Of a stretch of DNA of 64,000 bases, positions 8,233 to 16,912 are shown in pieces (position 1 is the first letter of the stretch; the number at the start of each line of letters is the position of its first letter). The position numbers were made by a program, and so were the translations under genes. The stretch comes from Variovorax paradoxus. GTDB taxonomy: Bacteria > Pseudomonadota > Gammaproteobacteria > Burkholderiales > Burkholderiaceae_C. The stretch lies in contig CP063166.1 in assembly GCA_016806145.1 (NCBI GenBank), forward strand, positions 4,092,001-4,156,000. The letters are read 5' to 3'. The notes under the pieces are model-generated. The model did no database searches. It was not told the origin of the DNA and saw only the letters and a list, made by a program, of their open reading frames with translations.

Positions 8233-9147
8233 ATGGACCGCTTCGACGCCATGTGCCTGTTCACCCGCATCGTGGAGCTCGGCAGCTTCACGCAGGCCGC
8301 GGCCGCGCTCGAGCTGCCGCGCGCCACCGCCACCCATGCGATCAAGGAGCTCGAGGCCCGGCTGCAGGTGCGCCTGCTCGAGCGCACCACGCGCCAGGTG
8401 CGCACCACGGTCGACGGCCAGGCCTACTACGAGCGCTGCCGCCACCTGCTGCTCGAACTCGAGGACGCCGAGTCCTCGCTCGCGCAGCTCGCGGTCAATC
8501 CGCGCGGGCGGCTGCGCATCGACATCCACGGCGCGGCCGCCAACGACATCGTGCTGCCGCGCATCGGCGACTTCCATGCGCGCTATCCGAACATCGTGCT
8601 CGCCGTGGGCAGCGGCGACCGGCTCGTGGAGCTGGTGCGCGAGGGCGTCGATTGCGTGGTGCGCGCGGGCGAGCCCAAGGACTCCTCGCTGGTCACGCGC
8701 CGGCTCGCGCTGCTGCCGCAGGTGACCTGCGCGAGCCCGGCCTACCTGGCCGAACGCGGCACGCCGCTGACGCCGGCCGACCTGCTGGGCCAGCAGCACC
8801 TGGCGGTGAACTTCTTCTCGTCCTCGCGGCCCGACCACTTCCCCTACCTGTTCGAGGTGAACGGGCGCATCGAGCAGGTCGTGCTGCCCGACTGGATCAG
8901 CGTGAACAACGCCGACAGCTACAAGACCTGCGCCGAGCAGGGCTGCGGGATCATCCAGGTGCCGCGCTATCACATCGAGCGCCAGCTGCGCGCCGGCACG
9001 CTGGTCGAGATCCTCGCCGACACGCCCTGCCCGCCGATGGTCTATTCGGTGCTCTACCCGCAGCACCGGCTGCTGTCGCCGCGCGTGCGGGTGTTCGTGG
9101 ACTGGGTGACGGCGCTCTATGCGGAGCGCTTCGGGGCGCTGAAGTAG
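8233..9147 (+). CDS. LysR family transcriptional regulator (divergent from doxX-pao)
   Basis: 304 residues starting MDRFDAMCLFTRIVE; the upstream in-frame ATG at 8113 would cover the operator region and was rejected. The N-terminal 60 residues are a winged helix-turn-helix (GSFTQAAAALELPRATATHA). The remainder is a two-lobed LysR substrate-binding domain of the CrgA/YhjC type. It is transcribed divergently from doxX-paoABC across a 146-base gap holding a TGGCGA-N15-TCGCCA dyad, so it is the likely regulator of the aldehyde oxidoreductase. The inducer is not visible from sequence. Confidence 0.85.
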   Translation: MDRFDAMCLFTRIVELGSFTQAAAALELPRATATHAIKELEARLQVRLLERTTRQVRTTVDGQAYYERCRHLLLELEDAESSLAQLAVNPRGRLRIDIHGAAANDIVLPRIGDFHARYPNIVLAVGSGDRLVELVREGVDCVVRAGEPKDSSLVTRRLALLPQVTCASPAYLAERGTPLTPADLLGQQHLAVNFFSSSRPDHFPYLFEVNGRIEQVVLPDWISVNNADSYKTCAEQGCGIIQVPRYHIERQLRAGTLVEILADTPCPPMVYSVLYPQHRLLSPRVRVFVDWVTALYAERFGALK

Positions 9148-9148
9148 C

Positions 9149-9186
9149 GCCATGCCGTGGGACCGTGCCGCGCCGGCAGGCATGGC
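9149..9186. terminator. Hairpin between convergent genes
   Basis: GCCATGCC / GGCATGGC, an 8-bp perfect stem with a GC-rich 22-base loop, directly after the LysR stop and before the end of the convergent 626-residue gene. There is no T run, so this is only a possible bidirectional terminator. Confidence 0.35.
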
Positions 9187-9207
9187 CGCGGCATCCGGGC
9201 CGGCCGC

Positions 9208-11088
9208 TCATTCATCGTCCGACAGCTGCGCCAGCTTGACGCGCAAGGTCTCGCGCTCGCTATCGAACAGCAGCGGAAGCGCCAGCCATTGCTCGTAGAG
9301 CGTGGCGATCCAGCAGCAATAGCCGCTGTCGGGCCGATGCGCCTCCAGGCGCTCGAAGCACTGATGGATGTCGAGCATGTGGGCCGGTTCATGGCGGCCG
9401 ATCCACGCGAGCGCACGGATCGCCGCACAGGTCGACCAATCGGCGGGACCGAGCATCGCGGAGAGCAGCAGCTCGCGCCGCCGCGAACCCTGCCAGCCCT
9501 CGTCAACCTGCGCCAGGACCTGCGCCGCGACCATCTGCACGCGCGGTACCCAGGCCAGCGCCTCGGTGCCCGCCGGCAGCGCGGGTGGATGCACCATGCA
9601 AGCCAGCACCTCGAGCGAACGGTCTTGCCCCGACGCGGGACCGAGGGCCAGCGCCGCGTGGCTGGCGGCGGCCCAGTTGGCGTCCGGTTCATAGGGCATC
9701 CGGGCCAGCCCGGCGATGCGTTCGAGCACCTCCGGCGCAGGAGCCGGCAATGCCGGGCTCGCATCGGTGCCGTCGTAGCGCCACAGCGAATGTGCCACCG
9801 GACCGGCCGGCTCCCGCGGATCGGGATGCGGGATGCCGCCGACCCGCACCGCCAGAGTCACGGGCTGATCCAGTGCCGCCAGCGCCAGCGTGAAAGCCAG
9901 GGCATTGGAAGGCGCCTCGATCGAGGACAGGCTCGTCGACAAGCGATTCGGCCGAGACGGCTCGGTGCTGTTGCCGGCCGGCGGGGCGGCCCGAAGCGAC
10001 GCCAGCAGCTGGCGCAGCGTATTGGCGCTCGCGTCCTCCGGCTCGGGCAGCCTGTCGAACGCGGCATGCCAGAGCCGCTGCGCCCGCGCATTGCCTGCCT
10101 GGGCGGCTTCGAGGACGCGGTCGATCCACTGCGCGTCTCCCGTCAGCTTCCATTGGCAATACCACTGCGAGGCCTGCGCCCAGTCATGATGGGCCTCCTG
10201 CGCAAGCACATGGTCGTACCCCTGCAGCGCCTGTGCCCAGTCATGGTTCTCGAGCCAGCCATCCGCCATCTCGAGAAAAGTGCTGAGCTCTTGCGGTTCG
10301 AACGCGATCGCACGGCGAAAGGCCTGCTTGGCCTCGGGCATGCGCCGCTGCTGGCGCAGCACCAGGCCGATCGCCGTCGCCGCATGCCAGTCGGAAGCTT
10401 CGGCCAGTGGCCCGGCCAGCCGCAGCGCATCGTCGAACAGGCCGGCGCGCCGCAGGAAGCCGATCCGCAGCATCCACCACTGCGCCTGGAACTCGTCCGG
10501 CGGCGCGATGCGCGCCAGCACCCGTGCCCAGCGCTGCATCGACAAGAGTCGGGGGGCGCTGCTGAGTCGGGCTTCGGAGGACTGCGTCAGCATCGTCTTG
10601 GCCAGGCGCATCTGCAGCCCGACGGAGAGCGACTCGATCGCTCCCGCGGGCTCGAGCCACTCGAGCAGCCAGGCACTCAGCCTGCCAGCGCCGTCGGGTT
10701 CCGACTGCACGATCTCCACCACGAGTTCGGTGGCCTCCTCCAGCCGGCCATCGCGCCGCCAGAGCCATGCCCGCAACGCCTCGGGGCCCGCGTACCTTTG
10801 CTGTTCAGGAGGCAGCAGCGTCTCGGCGGCACCGCTGCCCGCCTTGTGCGCATAGCGCCCGGCCAAGGCCAGCGAGTCCGCATCGGTCGGCGCCATCAGC
10901 AGCAGATTGCCCAGGTGCTGCGCGCCATGCGCGAGTTCGCCGACCATCTCGAGTGAGTTGCGCGCGATCCATCGCTCGAACTCGAAGGTGCCGGCGCGAA
11001 GTTCCACCGCGCCGCTTTCCTTCGGCGCCGCGTCCACCGCGTTCTGCGGCGCGACGCGACCGCCGATCCAGCGTTTCCACCATGACAT
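9208..11088 (-). CDS. Hypothetical protein with TPR/HEAT-like helical repeats
   Basis: 626 residues from the ATG that gives MSWWKRWIGG. I do not recognise the family. The protein is almost entirely helical by composition, Ala/Leu/Trp-rich, with stretches spaced like tetratricopeptide units around residues 200-330 (for example ATAIGLVLRQQRRMPEAKQA, then HDWAQALQGYDHVL and HDWAQASQWYCQWK). It has no signal peptide or membrane helix, so it is probably cytosolic. Base composition is visibly lower than its neighbours (about 60% GC in a sampled 60-base line against over 70%), and codon use looks different, suggesting acquisition. It stands alone, convergent with the LysR gene. Confidence 0.6.
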   Translation of the reverse strand: MSWWKRWIGGRVAPQNAVDAAPKESGAVELRAGTFEFERWIARNSLEMVGELAHGAQHLGNLLLMAPTDADSLALAGRYAHKAGSGAAETLLPPEQQRYAGPEALRAWLWRRDGRLEEATELVVEIVQSEPDGAGRLSAWLLEWLEPAGAIESLSVGLQMRLAKTMLTQSSEARLSSAPRLLSMQRWARVLARIAPPDEFQAQWWMLRIGFLRRAGLFDDALRLAGPLAEASDWHAATAIGLVLRQQRRMPEAKQAFRRAIAFEPQELSTFLEMADGWLENHDWAQALQGYDHVLAQEAHHDWAQASQWYCQWKLTGDAQWIDRVLEAAQAGNARAQRLWHAAFDRLPEPEDASANTLRQLLASLRAAPPAGNSTEPSRPNRLSTSLSSIEAPSNALAFTLALAALDQPVTLAVRVGGIPHPDPREPAGPVAHSLWRYDGTDASPALPAPAPEVLERIAGLARMPYEPDANWAAASHAALALGPASGQDRSLEVLACMVHPPALPAGTEALAWVPRVQMVAAQVLAQVDEGWQGSRRRELLLSAMLGPADWSTCAAIRALAWIGRHEPAHMLDIHQCFERLEAHRPDSGYCCWIATLYEQWLALPLLFDSERETLRVKLAQLSDDE

Positions 11089-11302
11089 CGCCTTGTTCTC
11101 CCTCGATTGCACATCGCGCACATCGCGCAGGACATTGCCTGGCCTCGCCCATCGAGCGCGAATGTACCGGACGCAAACCCTTCTTTGATGGACGCCGCCT
11201 CATGGCCACGCATCCGCGTTGAAAGCGGCACGCAGGCCGGTGCTCGGCCAGCGGGTCGGAGGCTTCATGACGCCACGATGTCGCTGCCGCGGGCCGTTGC
11301 GC

Positions 11303-11320
11303 CAGTCATGGTTCCGTCAT
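11303..11320 (+). promoter_or_regulatory. PHO box upstream of the glycerophosphodiesterase gene
   Basis: CAGTCAT-GGTT-CCGTCAT: two seven-base half-sites close to the PhoB consensus CTGTCAT, separated by the canonical four bases. It lies about 58 bases upstream of the phosphodiesterase ATG. A second, independent match is found before the phospholipase C operon, which raises confidence in both. Confidence 0.65.
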
Positions 11321-11377
11321 GGGTCAAACCTAGCATCCGGCGGCCTTCTGGCCATATCCAACACGCAAAAAACAACC

Positions 11378-12808
11378 ATGACCTCAAAGCTTCCCGCGCC
11401 CGCACCCCGTCCCCTGCGTGCCGCCTTCGTCGCGCTCGGCGGCAGCCTCGTCATCGCCGCCTGCGGCGGTGGTGGTGGCGGCAGCGCCTTCGTCCCGGTC
11501 CTGCCGCCCGCCCCCGCGCCGGCACCGGCGCCCACCCCGACCCCGCTGGGCACGCTCGACGGCTCGGTGCCCCTGGTGATCGGCCACCGCGGCCTGCCCG
11601 GCCTGTTCCCGGAGGAAACCCAGAAGGCCTACGAAGCGGCCGCCGATGCCGGCGCCGATTCGCTCGAGACCGACCTGCACCTGACCAAGGACTGCGTGCT
11701 GGTCGCGCGCCACAACCCCTGGCTCAGCGACAACACCGACATCGCCGACGTCGCGAAGACCAACGCCACCGTGGCCGCGCGCAAGCGCACCGTGCCCGGC
11801 GTGCGCGTCGACGTGACCTACCCGGCGATTCCCGCCAACGGCCCGGCGAAGTACCTGAGCGACCTGACCGATCCCAAGGATCCGAAGTCGGTGCTCAAGT
11901 CGCTGGTCGTCGACGGCGAGGACCACACCAACGACTGGTCGATCACCGACTTCACGCTGGCCGAGCTCAAGCAGTGGATCCACGGCACCACCTACGACGC
12001 GAAGGACGAGCGCCCGACCGACCTGAACGGCAAGCTGCCGATCCTGAGCTTCCAGGAAGTGATCGACATCATGCGTGCCAAGGCCAAGGCCACCGGCCGC
12101 ACGATCACCGTGTATCCGGAAACCAAGAACCCGATCTGGAACAACGCCCAGGCGATCGCCAACGGCTGCGGCCCGGCCGGCAGCCATCCGCTGGAAGACG
12201 CGCTGCTCAAGGCGATGAACGCCAACGACCTGAACCGCAAGGACGCACCGATCTTCGTGCAGAGCTTCGACCCGGTGAGCCTGAAGTACCTGCGCTCGGC
12301 CGGCCTGAAGGCGCGCGCGGTGCAACTGGTCGACGGCAACGACATCGACTTCAAGACCGGCGAGATGATCTACGTCACCACCGACGACTACACCTTCGTC
12401 GACGGCCGTCCCTACAGCTGGACGCTCGCGGGCGACCCGCGCTGGTTCGGCGCGATGCTCACGCCGGCCGGCCTGGCCGAGGTCAAGACCTATGCCGACG
12501 GCATCGGCCCGTGGAAACCGCAGGTGATGGCGCACACGATCGTTCCGTTCAAGACGCCCAACAAGGGCATGGTCGAAGCCAACACGATCAAGCCCACCAG
12601 CCTGATCGCCGATGCCCACAAGGCCGGCCTGTTCGTGCACAGCTACACCTTCCGCAACGAGTCGCGCTACCTGGCCGCCGTCTACAAGGGCGACCCGAAG
12701 GCCGAGTACCTCGCGTACTTCCGCGCCGGCATCGACGGCGTGTTCTCGGACTTCGCGAACACGGCCTTCGCCGCGCGCCAGGACTACCTGAAGGAAACCG
12801 GCCGCTGA
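11378..12808 (+). CDS. Glycerophosphodiester phosphodiesterase lipoprotein
   Basis: 476 residues. The start at 11378 gives a lipoprotein signal ending LVIAAC with the lipidated Cys at 29, followed by six Gly and a Pro/Ala linker. The catalytic domain has the GDPD landmarks: GHRG at 69-72, ETD at 97-99 and ARH at 110-112 (the second catalytic His at 112), as in GlpQ-type enzymes. It should hydrolyse deacylated phospholipids such as glycerophosphocholine to glycerol-3-phosphate plus alcohol, outside the cytoplasmic membrane. A PHO box upstream implies induction on phosphate starvation, and it pairs functionally with the phospholipase C at 20.5 kb. Confidence 0.88.
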   Translation: MTSKLPAPAPRPLRAAFVALGGSLVIAACGGGGGGSAFVPVLPPAPAPAPAPTPTPLGTLDGSVPLVIGHRGLPGLFPEETQKAYEAAADAGADSLETDLHLTKDCVLVARHNPWLSDNTDIADVAKTNATVAARKRTVPGVRVDVTYPAIPANGPAKYLSDLTDPKDPKSVLKSLVVDGEDHTNDWSITDFTLAELKQWIHGTTYDAKDERPTDLNGKLPILSFQEVIDIMRAKAKATGRTITVYPETKNPIWNNAQAIANGCGPAGSHPLEDALLKAMNANDLNRKDAPIFVQSFDPVSLKYLRSAGLKARAVQLVDGNDIDFKTGEMIYVTTDDYTFVDGRPYSWTLAGDPRWFGAMLTPAGLAEVKTYADGIGPWKPQVMAHTIVPFKTPNKGMVEANTIKPTSLIADAHKAGLFVHSYTFRNESRYLAAVYKGDPKAEYLAYFRAGIDGVFSDFANTAFAARQDYLKETGR

Positions 12809-12851
12809 GCCGGCACGCGGCGGACCGACCGAAGCAGGCAGGCGGCACACC

Positions 12852-13472
12852 ATGTACCCGGGCGAACGACTCAACGGGTACAGCCACCTGCTCGGCCTGC
12901 TGCTCGCCCTGCCGGCGGCCGTGCTGCTGCTGGCCAAGACCCTGCCCACGGGCGACCCGGCGAAGATCGCCGGCTCGCTCGTGTTCTCCCTTTCGGCGGT
13001 CGCGCTCTACGCGGCCTCCACCCTGTTCCACAGCACGCGCGGCCGGCGCAAGCGCCTGTGGGAATGCGCCGACCATTGCGCGATCTACCTGCTGATCGCC
13101 GGCACCTACACGCCGTTCGCACTCGTGATGCTCGAAGGCGCCTGGGCCTGGGTGCCGCTGCTGGCGATGTGGGGCGCGGCCGCGGTCGGCATCCGGCGCG
13201 AGCTGCTGGCCGCGCGCGGCGCGCCCGTGAAGCCCTCGCTGCCGCTGTACATCGGCATGGGCTGGCTCGCGATCGCGGCGGCCGTGCCGCTGGCGATGCA
13301 GCTCGAGGGCGGCGGCCTCGCATGGCTGCTGATCGGCGCCGTGCTCTACACCGCGGGCACGGTCTTCTACCGCAACCGCCGCGGCTTCCGGCATGCGCAT
13401 GCGGTGTGGCACCTGTTCGTGCTCGCGGGCACGGTGAGCCATTACGTGGCGGTGGGCTGGTTTGTGCTGTAG
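12852..13472 (+). CDS. trhA: PAQR / hemolysin III family membrane protein TrhA
   Basis: 206 residues with seven hydrophobic segments and the PAQR/Hly-III metal-site pattern: a His in the first part (NGYSHLLGL), STLFHS around 57-62, and the C-terminal HAHAVWHLFVLAG. These Ser/His positions form the conserved Zn-type site of the family. Bacterial members affect membrane fluidity homeostasis; the haemolysin name is historical. It starts 44 bases after the phosphodiesterase gene on the same strand and may be read through from it. Confidence 0.85.
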   Translation: MYPGERLNGYSHLLGLLLALPAAVLLLAKTLPTGDPAKIAGSLVFSLSAVALYAASTLFHSTRGRRKRLWECADHCAIYLLIAGTYTPFALVMLEGAWAWVPLLAMWGAAAVGIRRELLAARGAPVKPSLPLYIGMGWLAIAAAVPLAMQLEGGGLAWLLIGAVLYTAGTVFYRNRRGFRHAHAVWHLFVLAGTVSHYVAVGWFVL

Positions 13473-13580
13473 CGCGGTCACGAAGCGCGCGCGGCTTCGT
13501 CAATGACCGCGGCGGTCATCGCGCCGCGCGAGCTCGCGGCGACACACTGGTCGCCCGCCGTTGCGCTTCACGAGCCCCGC

Positions 13581-14024
13581 ATGACCTCCACCACCCCTTC
13601 CTCGGCGACCGAGGATCTCCGCGCCAGCTTCCTCGCATTCCGCCACGCGGTGTTCGAACGCCACGAATTCGACGCGATCGCCCGCTTCCTGCATCCCGAC
13701 TTCAGCAGCAGCTCGCCGCTGCTGCGCGGTCGCGGCCCGGCCATGTACGCCGACTTCGCGCGCCTGCTCCTCGCGGGCCTGCCCGACCTGCGGCCGCTCG
13801 AGCAGGTGGTGCTGGTCGAGGGCACGCAACTGATGGCGATGACCCAATGGGCCGGCACCCACACCGGCAACTTCCTCGGCGCGCCGCCCACCGGCCGCGC
13901 GCTGCGCTTCGCGACCGCGGACCGCTACGAGACGCAGGACGGGCTGCTGCTGCGCCACTGGGACGTGGTGGACCGGCTCGAGGCCTCCATCGAGGCCGGG
14001 CTGCTGCGGCGCGCGGCGCCGTGA
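13581..14024 (+). CDS. SnoaL-like ester cyclase / NTF2-fold protein
   Basis: 147 residues from the ATG at 13581 (MTSTTPSS); a longer frame from 13503 lacks a better ribosome site. The pattern FRHAVFERHEFDAIARFLHPDF followed by a GxGxMYADF segment and WAGTHTGNFLGAPPTGRALRF is typical of the SnoaL/polyketide-cyclase-like NTF2 fold. Such proteins are small cyclases or isomerases, but many have no assigned substrate. No neighbouring pathway gene helps here. Confidence 0.7.
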   Translation: MTSTTPSSATEDLRASFLAFRHAVFERHEFDAIARFLHPDFSSSSPLLRGRGPAMYADFARLLLAGLPDLRPLEQVVLVEGTQLMAMTQWAGTHTGNFLGAPPTGRALRFATADRYETQDGLLLRHWDVVDRLEASIEAGLLRRAAP

Positions 14025-14045
14025 AACACGGCGGCCGGAACGCTC

Positions 14046-14167
14046 ACAAGGTGTGAAGAAACCGTAGCGAGCGCCCCGAGGTCGCGCCGAGGACCGTAGC
14101 CGTACTCTGTACGGTGAGGACCGCAGGTGCGAGATCGGGGCGCGCAGTAGGTTTATTCACACCTTGT
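14046..14167. repeat. Palindromic element with about 35-bp terminal inverted repeats
   Basis: The left end (ACAAGGTGTGAAGAAACC..., then GCGAGCGCCCCGAGGTC) and the right end read on the other strand (ACAAGGTGTGAATAAACC..., then TGCGCGCCCCGATCTC) match over about 35 bases with a few mismatches. A smaller hairpin lies in the middle (ACCGT...ACGGT around 14093-14114). The right end runs into the murA stop codon. It resembles a MITE- or REP-like element, or a bidirectional terminator between convergent genes. Confidence 0.7.
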
Positions 14168-15468
14168 CACTCCTCGCTGGTCCACTCCACCTGCACGCCC
14201 AGGCTGCGCAGGTTCTCGACGAAGCGCGGATGCGCGCGGCGGATCGGCGTGGCGTTGCGGATCTCGGAGCGGCCCTCGATGCTCGAGGCCACCATGAACA
14301 GCGCGATCGCCACGCGGATGATGTAGGGGCTCTCGACCACCGCGGGCACCAGCGGGGAACCGCCGAAGGTGATGAGCCGGTGCGGGTCGGACGAGAACAC
14401 GTGGGCGCCGAACTTCGAGAGCTCGCCGGTCCAGCCGAGCGCGCCGTCGTAGACCTTGTTCCAGAACATCGCGTTGCCCTGCGCGCGCACGCCCAGCGCG
14501 ATGAAGATCGGCAGCAGGTCGACCGGGAAGTACGGCCACGGAGCGGCCTCGACCTTGGTCAGTACGTTGGCGGTGAAGGGCGTCTGCACCTTCAGCGGCC
14601 CCGAGCGCACGGCGCGCGACCAGCCGTCCTCGTGCACGATCTGCACGCCGAACTTGGCGAAGGTGCGGTCGATCAGCGGGAAGTTGCCCGGCGCGCTGTT
14701 GCGCACCACCACGTCGCCGCCGGTGATGGCACCGAGCGCGAGGAAGGTGGTGATCTCGTGGAAGTCCTCGTCGAAGCGGAACTCGCCGCCGCCCAGCGCA
14801 TGGCCGCCATGCACCGTGAGGCGCGAGGTGCCGATGCCGTCGATGCGCGCGCCGATCATGGCCATGAAGCGGCAGAACTCCTGCACGTGCGGCTCGGAGG
14901 CGGCGTTGGTCAGGGTCGAGGTGCCCTCGGCGCCGACCGCGCACAGCACGAAGTTCTCGGTGGTGGTGACCGAGGCGTAGTCGAGCCAGTGGTCGGTGGG
15001 CACCAGGCGCCCGGCGGTGCGCACCAGCAGCGAGCCCTCGGCGCGCTCGACCTGGCCGCCGAAGCTGCGGAACACCTCGACGTGCGGATCGATCTCGCGC
15101 ACGCCCAGGGTGCAGCCCTTGACGTTGTCCTCGAGCCGCGCCACGCCGAAGCGCGCCAGCAGCGGCGGCACCAGCATGATCGAGGAGCGCATCTCCTCGG
15201 GCAGCCGGTGGGCGGCGGCGTCGAACACGGTGTCGCGGTGGTGCAGCGCGAGCGTGCCGGTGGCGTGGTCGAGCTGCACCTCGCTGCCGAGCGTGCGGAA
15301 GATGTCGAGGATCTTGCGCACGTCGGTGATGTCGGGCACGCCGTGAAGGCGCAGCGGCTCGCGCGTGAGCAGGGTGGCGCAGAGGATCGGCAGCACCGCG
15401 TTCTTGTTGGCCGACGGCGTGATGCGGCCGCGCAGCGGCGTGCCGCCGTGGACGATGAGATTGGACAT
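14167..15468 (-). CDS. murA: UDP-N-acetylglucosamine 1-carboxyvinyltransferase (MurA paralogue)
   Basis: 433 residues, enolpyruvyl-transferase fold, full length for the family (about 420). Conserved residues include K22-N23 (SANKNAVLPIL), the MRSSIMLVPPLLARFG helix and the active-site Cys at 119 in KGCTLGVREIDPH, which corresponds to Cys115 of E. coli MurA. The flexible loop differs from the usual GGCTIGARPVDLH, as in secondary MurA-like proteins of Burkholderiales. It should transfer enolpyruvate from PEP to UDP-GlcNAc, the first committed step of peptidoglycan synthesis. The context (MFS transporter and beta-lactamase) is not the housekeeping murA locus, so this is more likely a paralogue. 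Confidence 0.82.
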   Translation of the reverse strand: MSNLIVHGGTPLRGRITPSANKNAVLPILCATLLTREPLRLHGVPDITDVRKILDIFRTLGSEVQLDHATGTLALHHRDTVFDAAAHRLPEEMRSSIMLVPPLLARFGVARLEDNVKGCTLGVREIDPHVEVFRSFGGQVERAEGSLLVRTAGRLVPTDHWLDYASVTTTENFVLCAVGAEGTSTLTNAASEPHVQEFCRFMAMIGARIDGIGTSRLTVHGGHALGGGEFRFDEDFHEITTFLALGAITGGDVVVRNSAPGNFPLIDRTFAKFGVQIVHEDGWSRAVRSGPLKVQTPFTANVLTKVEAAPWPYFPVDLLPIFIALGVRAQGNAMFWNKVYDGALGWTGELSKFGAHVFSSDPHRLITFGGSPLVPAVVESPYIIRVAIALFMVASSIEGRSEIRNATPIRRAHPRFVENLRSLGVQVEWTSEE

Positions 15469-15500
15469 GTGTGTGGACCCCTGTGTGGGGTGGATGATAG

Positions 15501-15530
15501 GCCGCGACAAGCCGCGACAGGATGCGACAG
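15501..15530. repeat. Three tandem 10-bp repeats upstream of murA
   Basis: GCCGCGACAA, GCCGCGACAG and GATGCGACAG follow each other without spacing, 33 bases upstream of the murA start on the minus strand and just after the MFS stop. On a helical-phase 10-bp period they could bind a regulator along one DNA face; nothing more can be said. Confidence 0.5.
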
Positions 15531-15536
15531 GCTTCG

Positions 15537-16766
15537 CTAGGACTCGTGGCCCGGCGTGCGGCGCGGAATCCAGTGCGCCAGCACGCCGGCCGCGGCGAAG
15601 GCGAGCCCGCCCGTGACCGCGATGCCCGCGGCCAGCGACAGGCTGCCCGCGAGGAAGGACAGCAGCGCCGGCCCGCAGGAGGCGCCGATGTCGGACATCA
15701 GCCGCCACACGCCGAGGAAGTGCGCGCGGCCGTGGCGCGGCGAATGGTCGGCGCCCAGGGTCATGATCATTCCCGAGCCGATGCCGTTGCCGAAACCGAT
15801 GGCCAGCGCCGCGACCAGCAGCGTGGCGGCGCCCGTGGTCAGCGGCATCAGCAGCATCGCGAGTCCCATGATCAGCATCGAGGGCACCGCCACCCAGCGC
15901 CGGCCCTTCTGGTCCATCACCTTGCCGGCCGGATAGAACACCAGCATGTCGATGCCGCCGGCCATGCCGTAGATCAGCGAAGCCACCGAGGGCGCCAGCG
16001 CGAGATGGTCGGCCCACAGCGGGATCACCGCCTGGCGCGAGGCGCGCACCGCGCTGACCAGCGTCACGGCGAAGCCCAGCGTGAGGAACACGCGGCGATG
16101 GTCGCGCAGGGTCGAGACGATGGTGGGCTTCGCGGGCGCGGCCTGGCCCGGCGGCGCGGGCGGCAGCTCGAGGTCGGGAATGCGCGCGCCGAGGATGGCC
16201 GCGCCGGCCACCGCCACGATGCCGAGCACATAGGCCGCCATCAGGCCGAAGAAATGCACCGCGCCGGCCGCCAGGAAGGGGCCGATGAACATGCCGATGC
16301 GCATCACGCCGCCCAGCGTGGACAGCGCCCGCGCGCGGTACTCGACCGGCACCGCCTCGCTCATGTAGCTCTGGCGCGCGAGGTTGTAGACCGCCTGCGA
16401 CATGCCGACCATGAAGCAGCCGAGCGCGAACAGGCCCAGGTGCGAGGTCCACACGCACAGCGCCATGCCGAGCGCGCTCCAGGCGCCGGCCGCGACGATG
16501 GCCCAGCGCTCGCCCCAGCGCATGGTGATCATCGAGGCCGGGATGTTGTTGAGCAGCGAGCCGATGCCGATCAGCGCCATCACCAGCGCCGCCATCGGCA
16601 CCGAGGCGCCGAGCTCGCGCGCCGTGAGCGGCACGATGGGCAGGATCGCGCCCTCCCCGATGCCGAACAGCAGCGAGGGCCCGAAGGCCGGCACCGCGAT
16701 GCGCCACAGCGAGAACGAGGGCTGGGAGGAGGACGAAGGGGTGGAGACGGCGGGCGGGGACGACAT
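15537..16766 (-). CDS. MFS transporter
   Basis: 409 residues, about twelve hydrophobic segments, with the family signature regions: RWGERW between helices 2 and 3, the RARALSTLGGVMRIGMFIGPF stretch around helices 4-5, and GKVMDQKGRRW between helices 8 and 9, a variant of the MFS G-x3-D-R-x-G-R-R loop. The start MSSPPAVSTPSSSS places a polar tail before helix 1. It is probably a drug or metabolite efflux carrier driven by the proton gradient; substrate unknown. It precedes murA on the same strand by 68 bases and follows the beta-lactamase gene, an association suggestive of cell-wall stress or antibiotic response. Confidence 0.8.
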   Translation of the reverse strand: MSSPPAVSTPSSSSQPSFSLWRIAVPAFGPSLLFGIGEGAILPIVPLTARELGASVPMAALVMALIGIGSLLNNIPASMITMRWGERWAIVAAGAWSALGMALCVWTSHLGLFALGCFMVGMSQAVYNLARQSYMSEAVPVEYRARALSTLGGVMRIGMFIGPFLAAGAVHFFGLMAAYVLGIVAVAGAAILGARIPDLELPPAPPGQAAPAKPTIVSTLRDHRRVFLTLGFAVTLVSAVRASRQAVIPLWADHLALAPSVASLIYGMAGGIDMLVFYPAGKVMDQKGRRWVAVPSMLIMGLAMLLMPLTTGAATLLVAALAIGFGNGIGSGMIMTLGADHSPRHGRAHFLGVWRLMSDIGASCGPALLSFLAGSLSLAAGIAVTGGLAFAAAGVLAHWIPRRTPGHES

Positions 16767-16912
16767 GCGGCGGGGGCTCTGGCTGGATGCCCTGGCCGCG
16801 CGGGGCGCGCAAGGCGCGGCCATTGTCCCGCCGATGGCGCGCCGGCGCAGGCGCACCGCGCAGTGCCCGATGGGGCGGGTACGGCATTGCGGCCCCGAGG
16901 CAGCGCGGGCGC

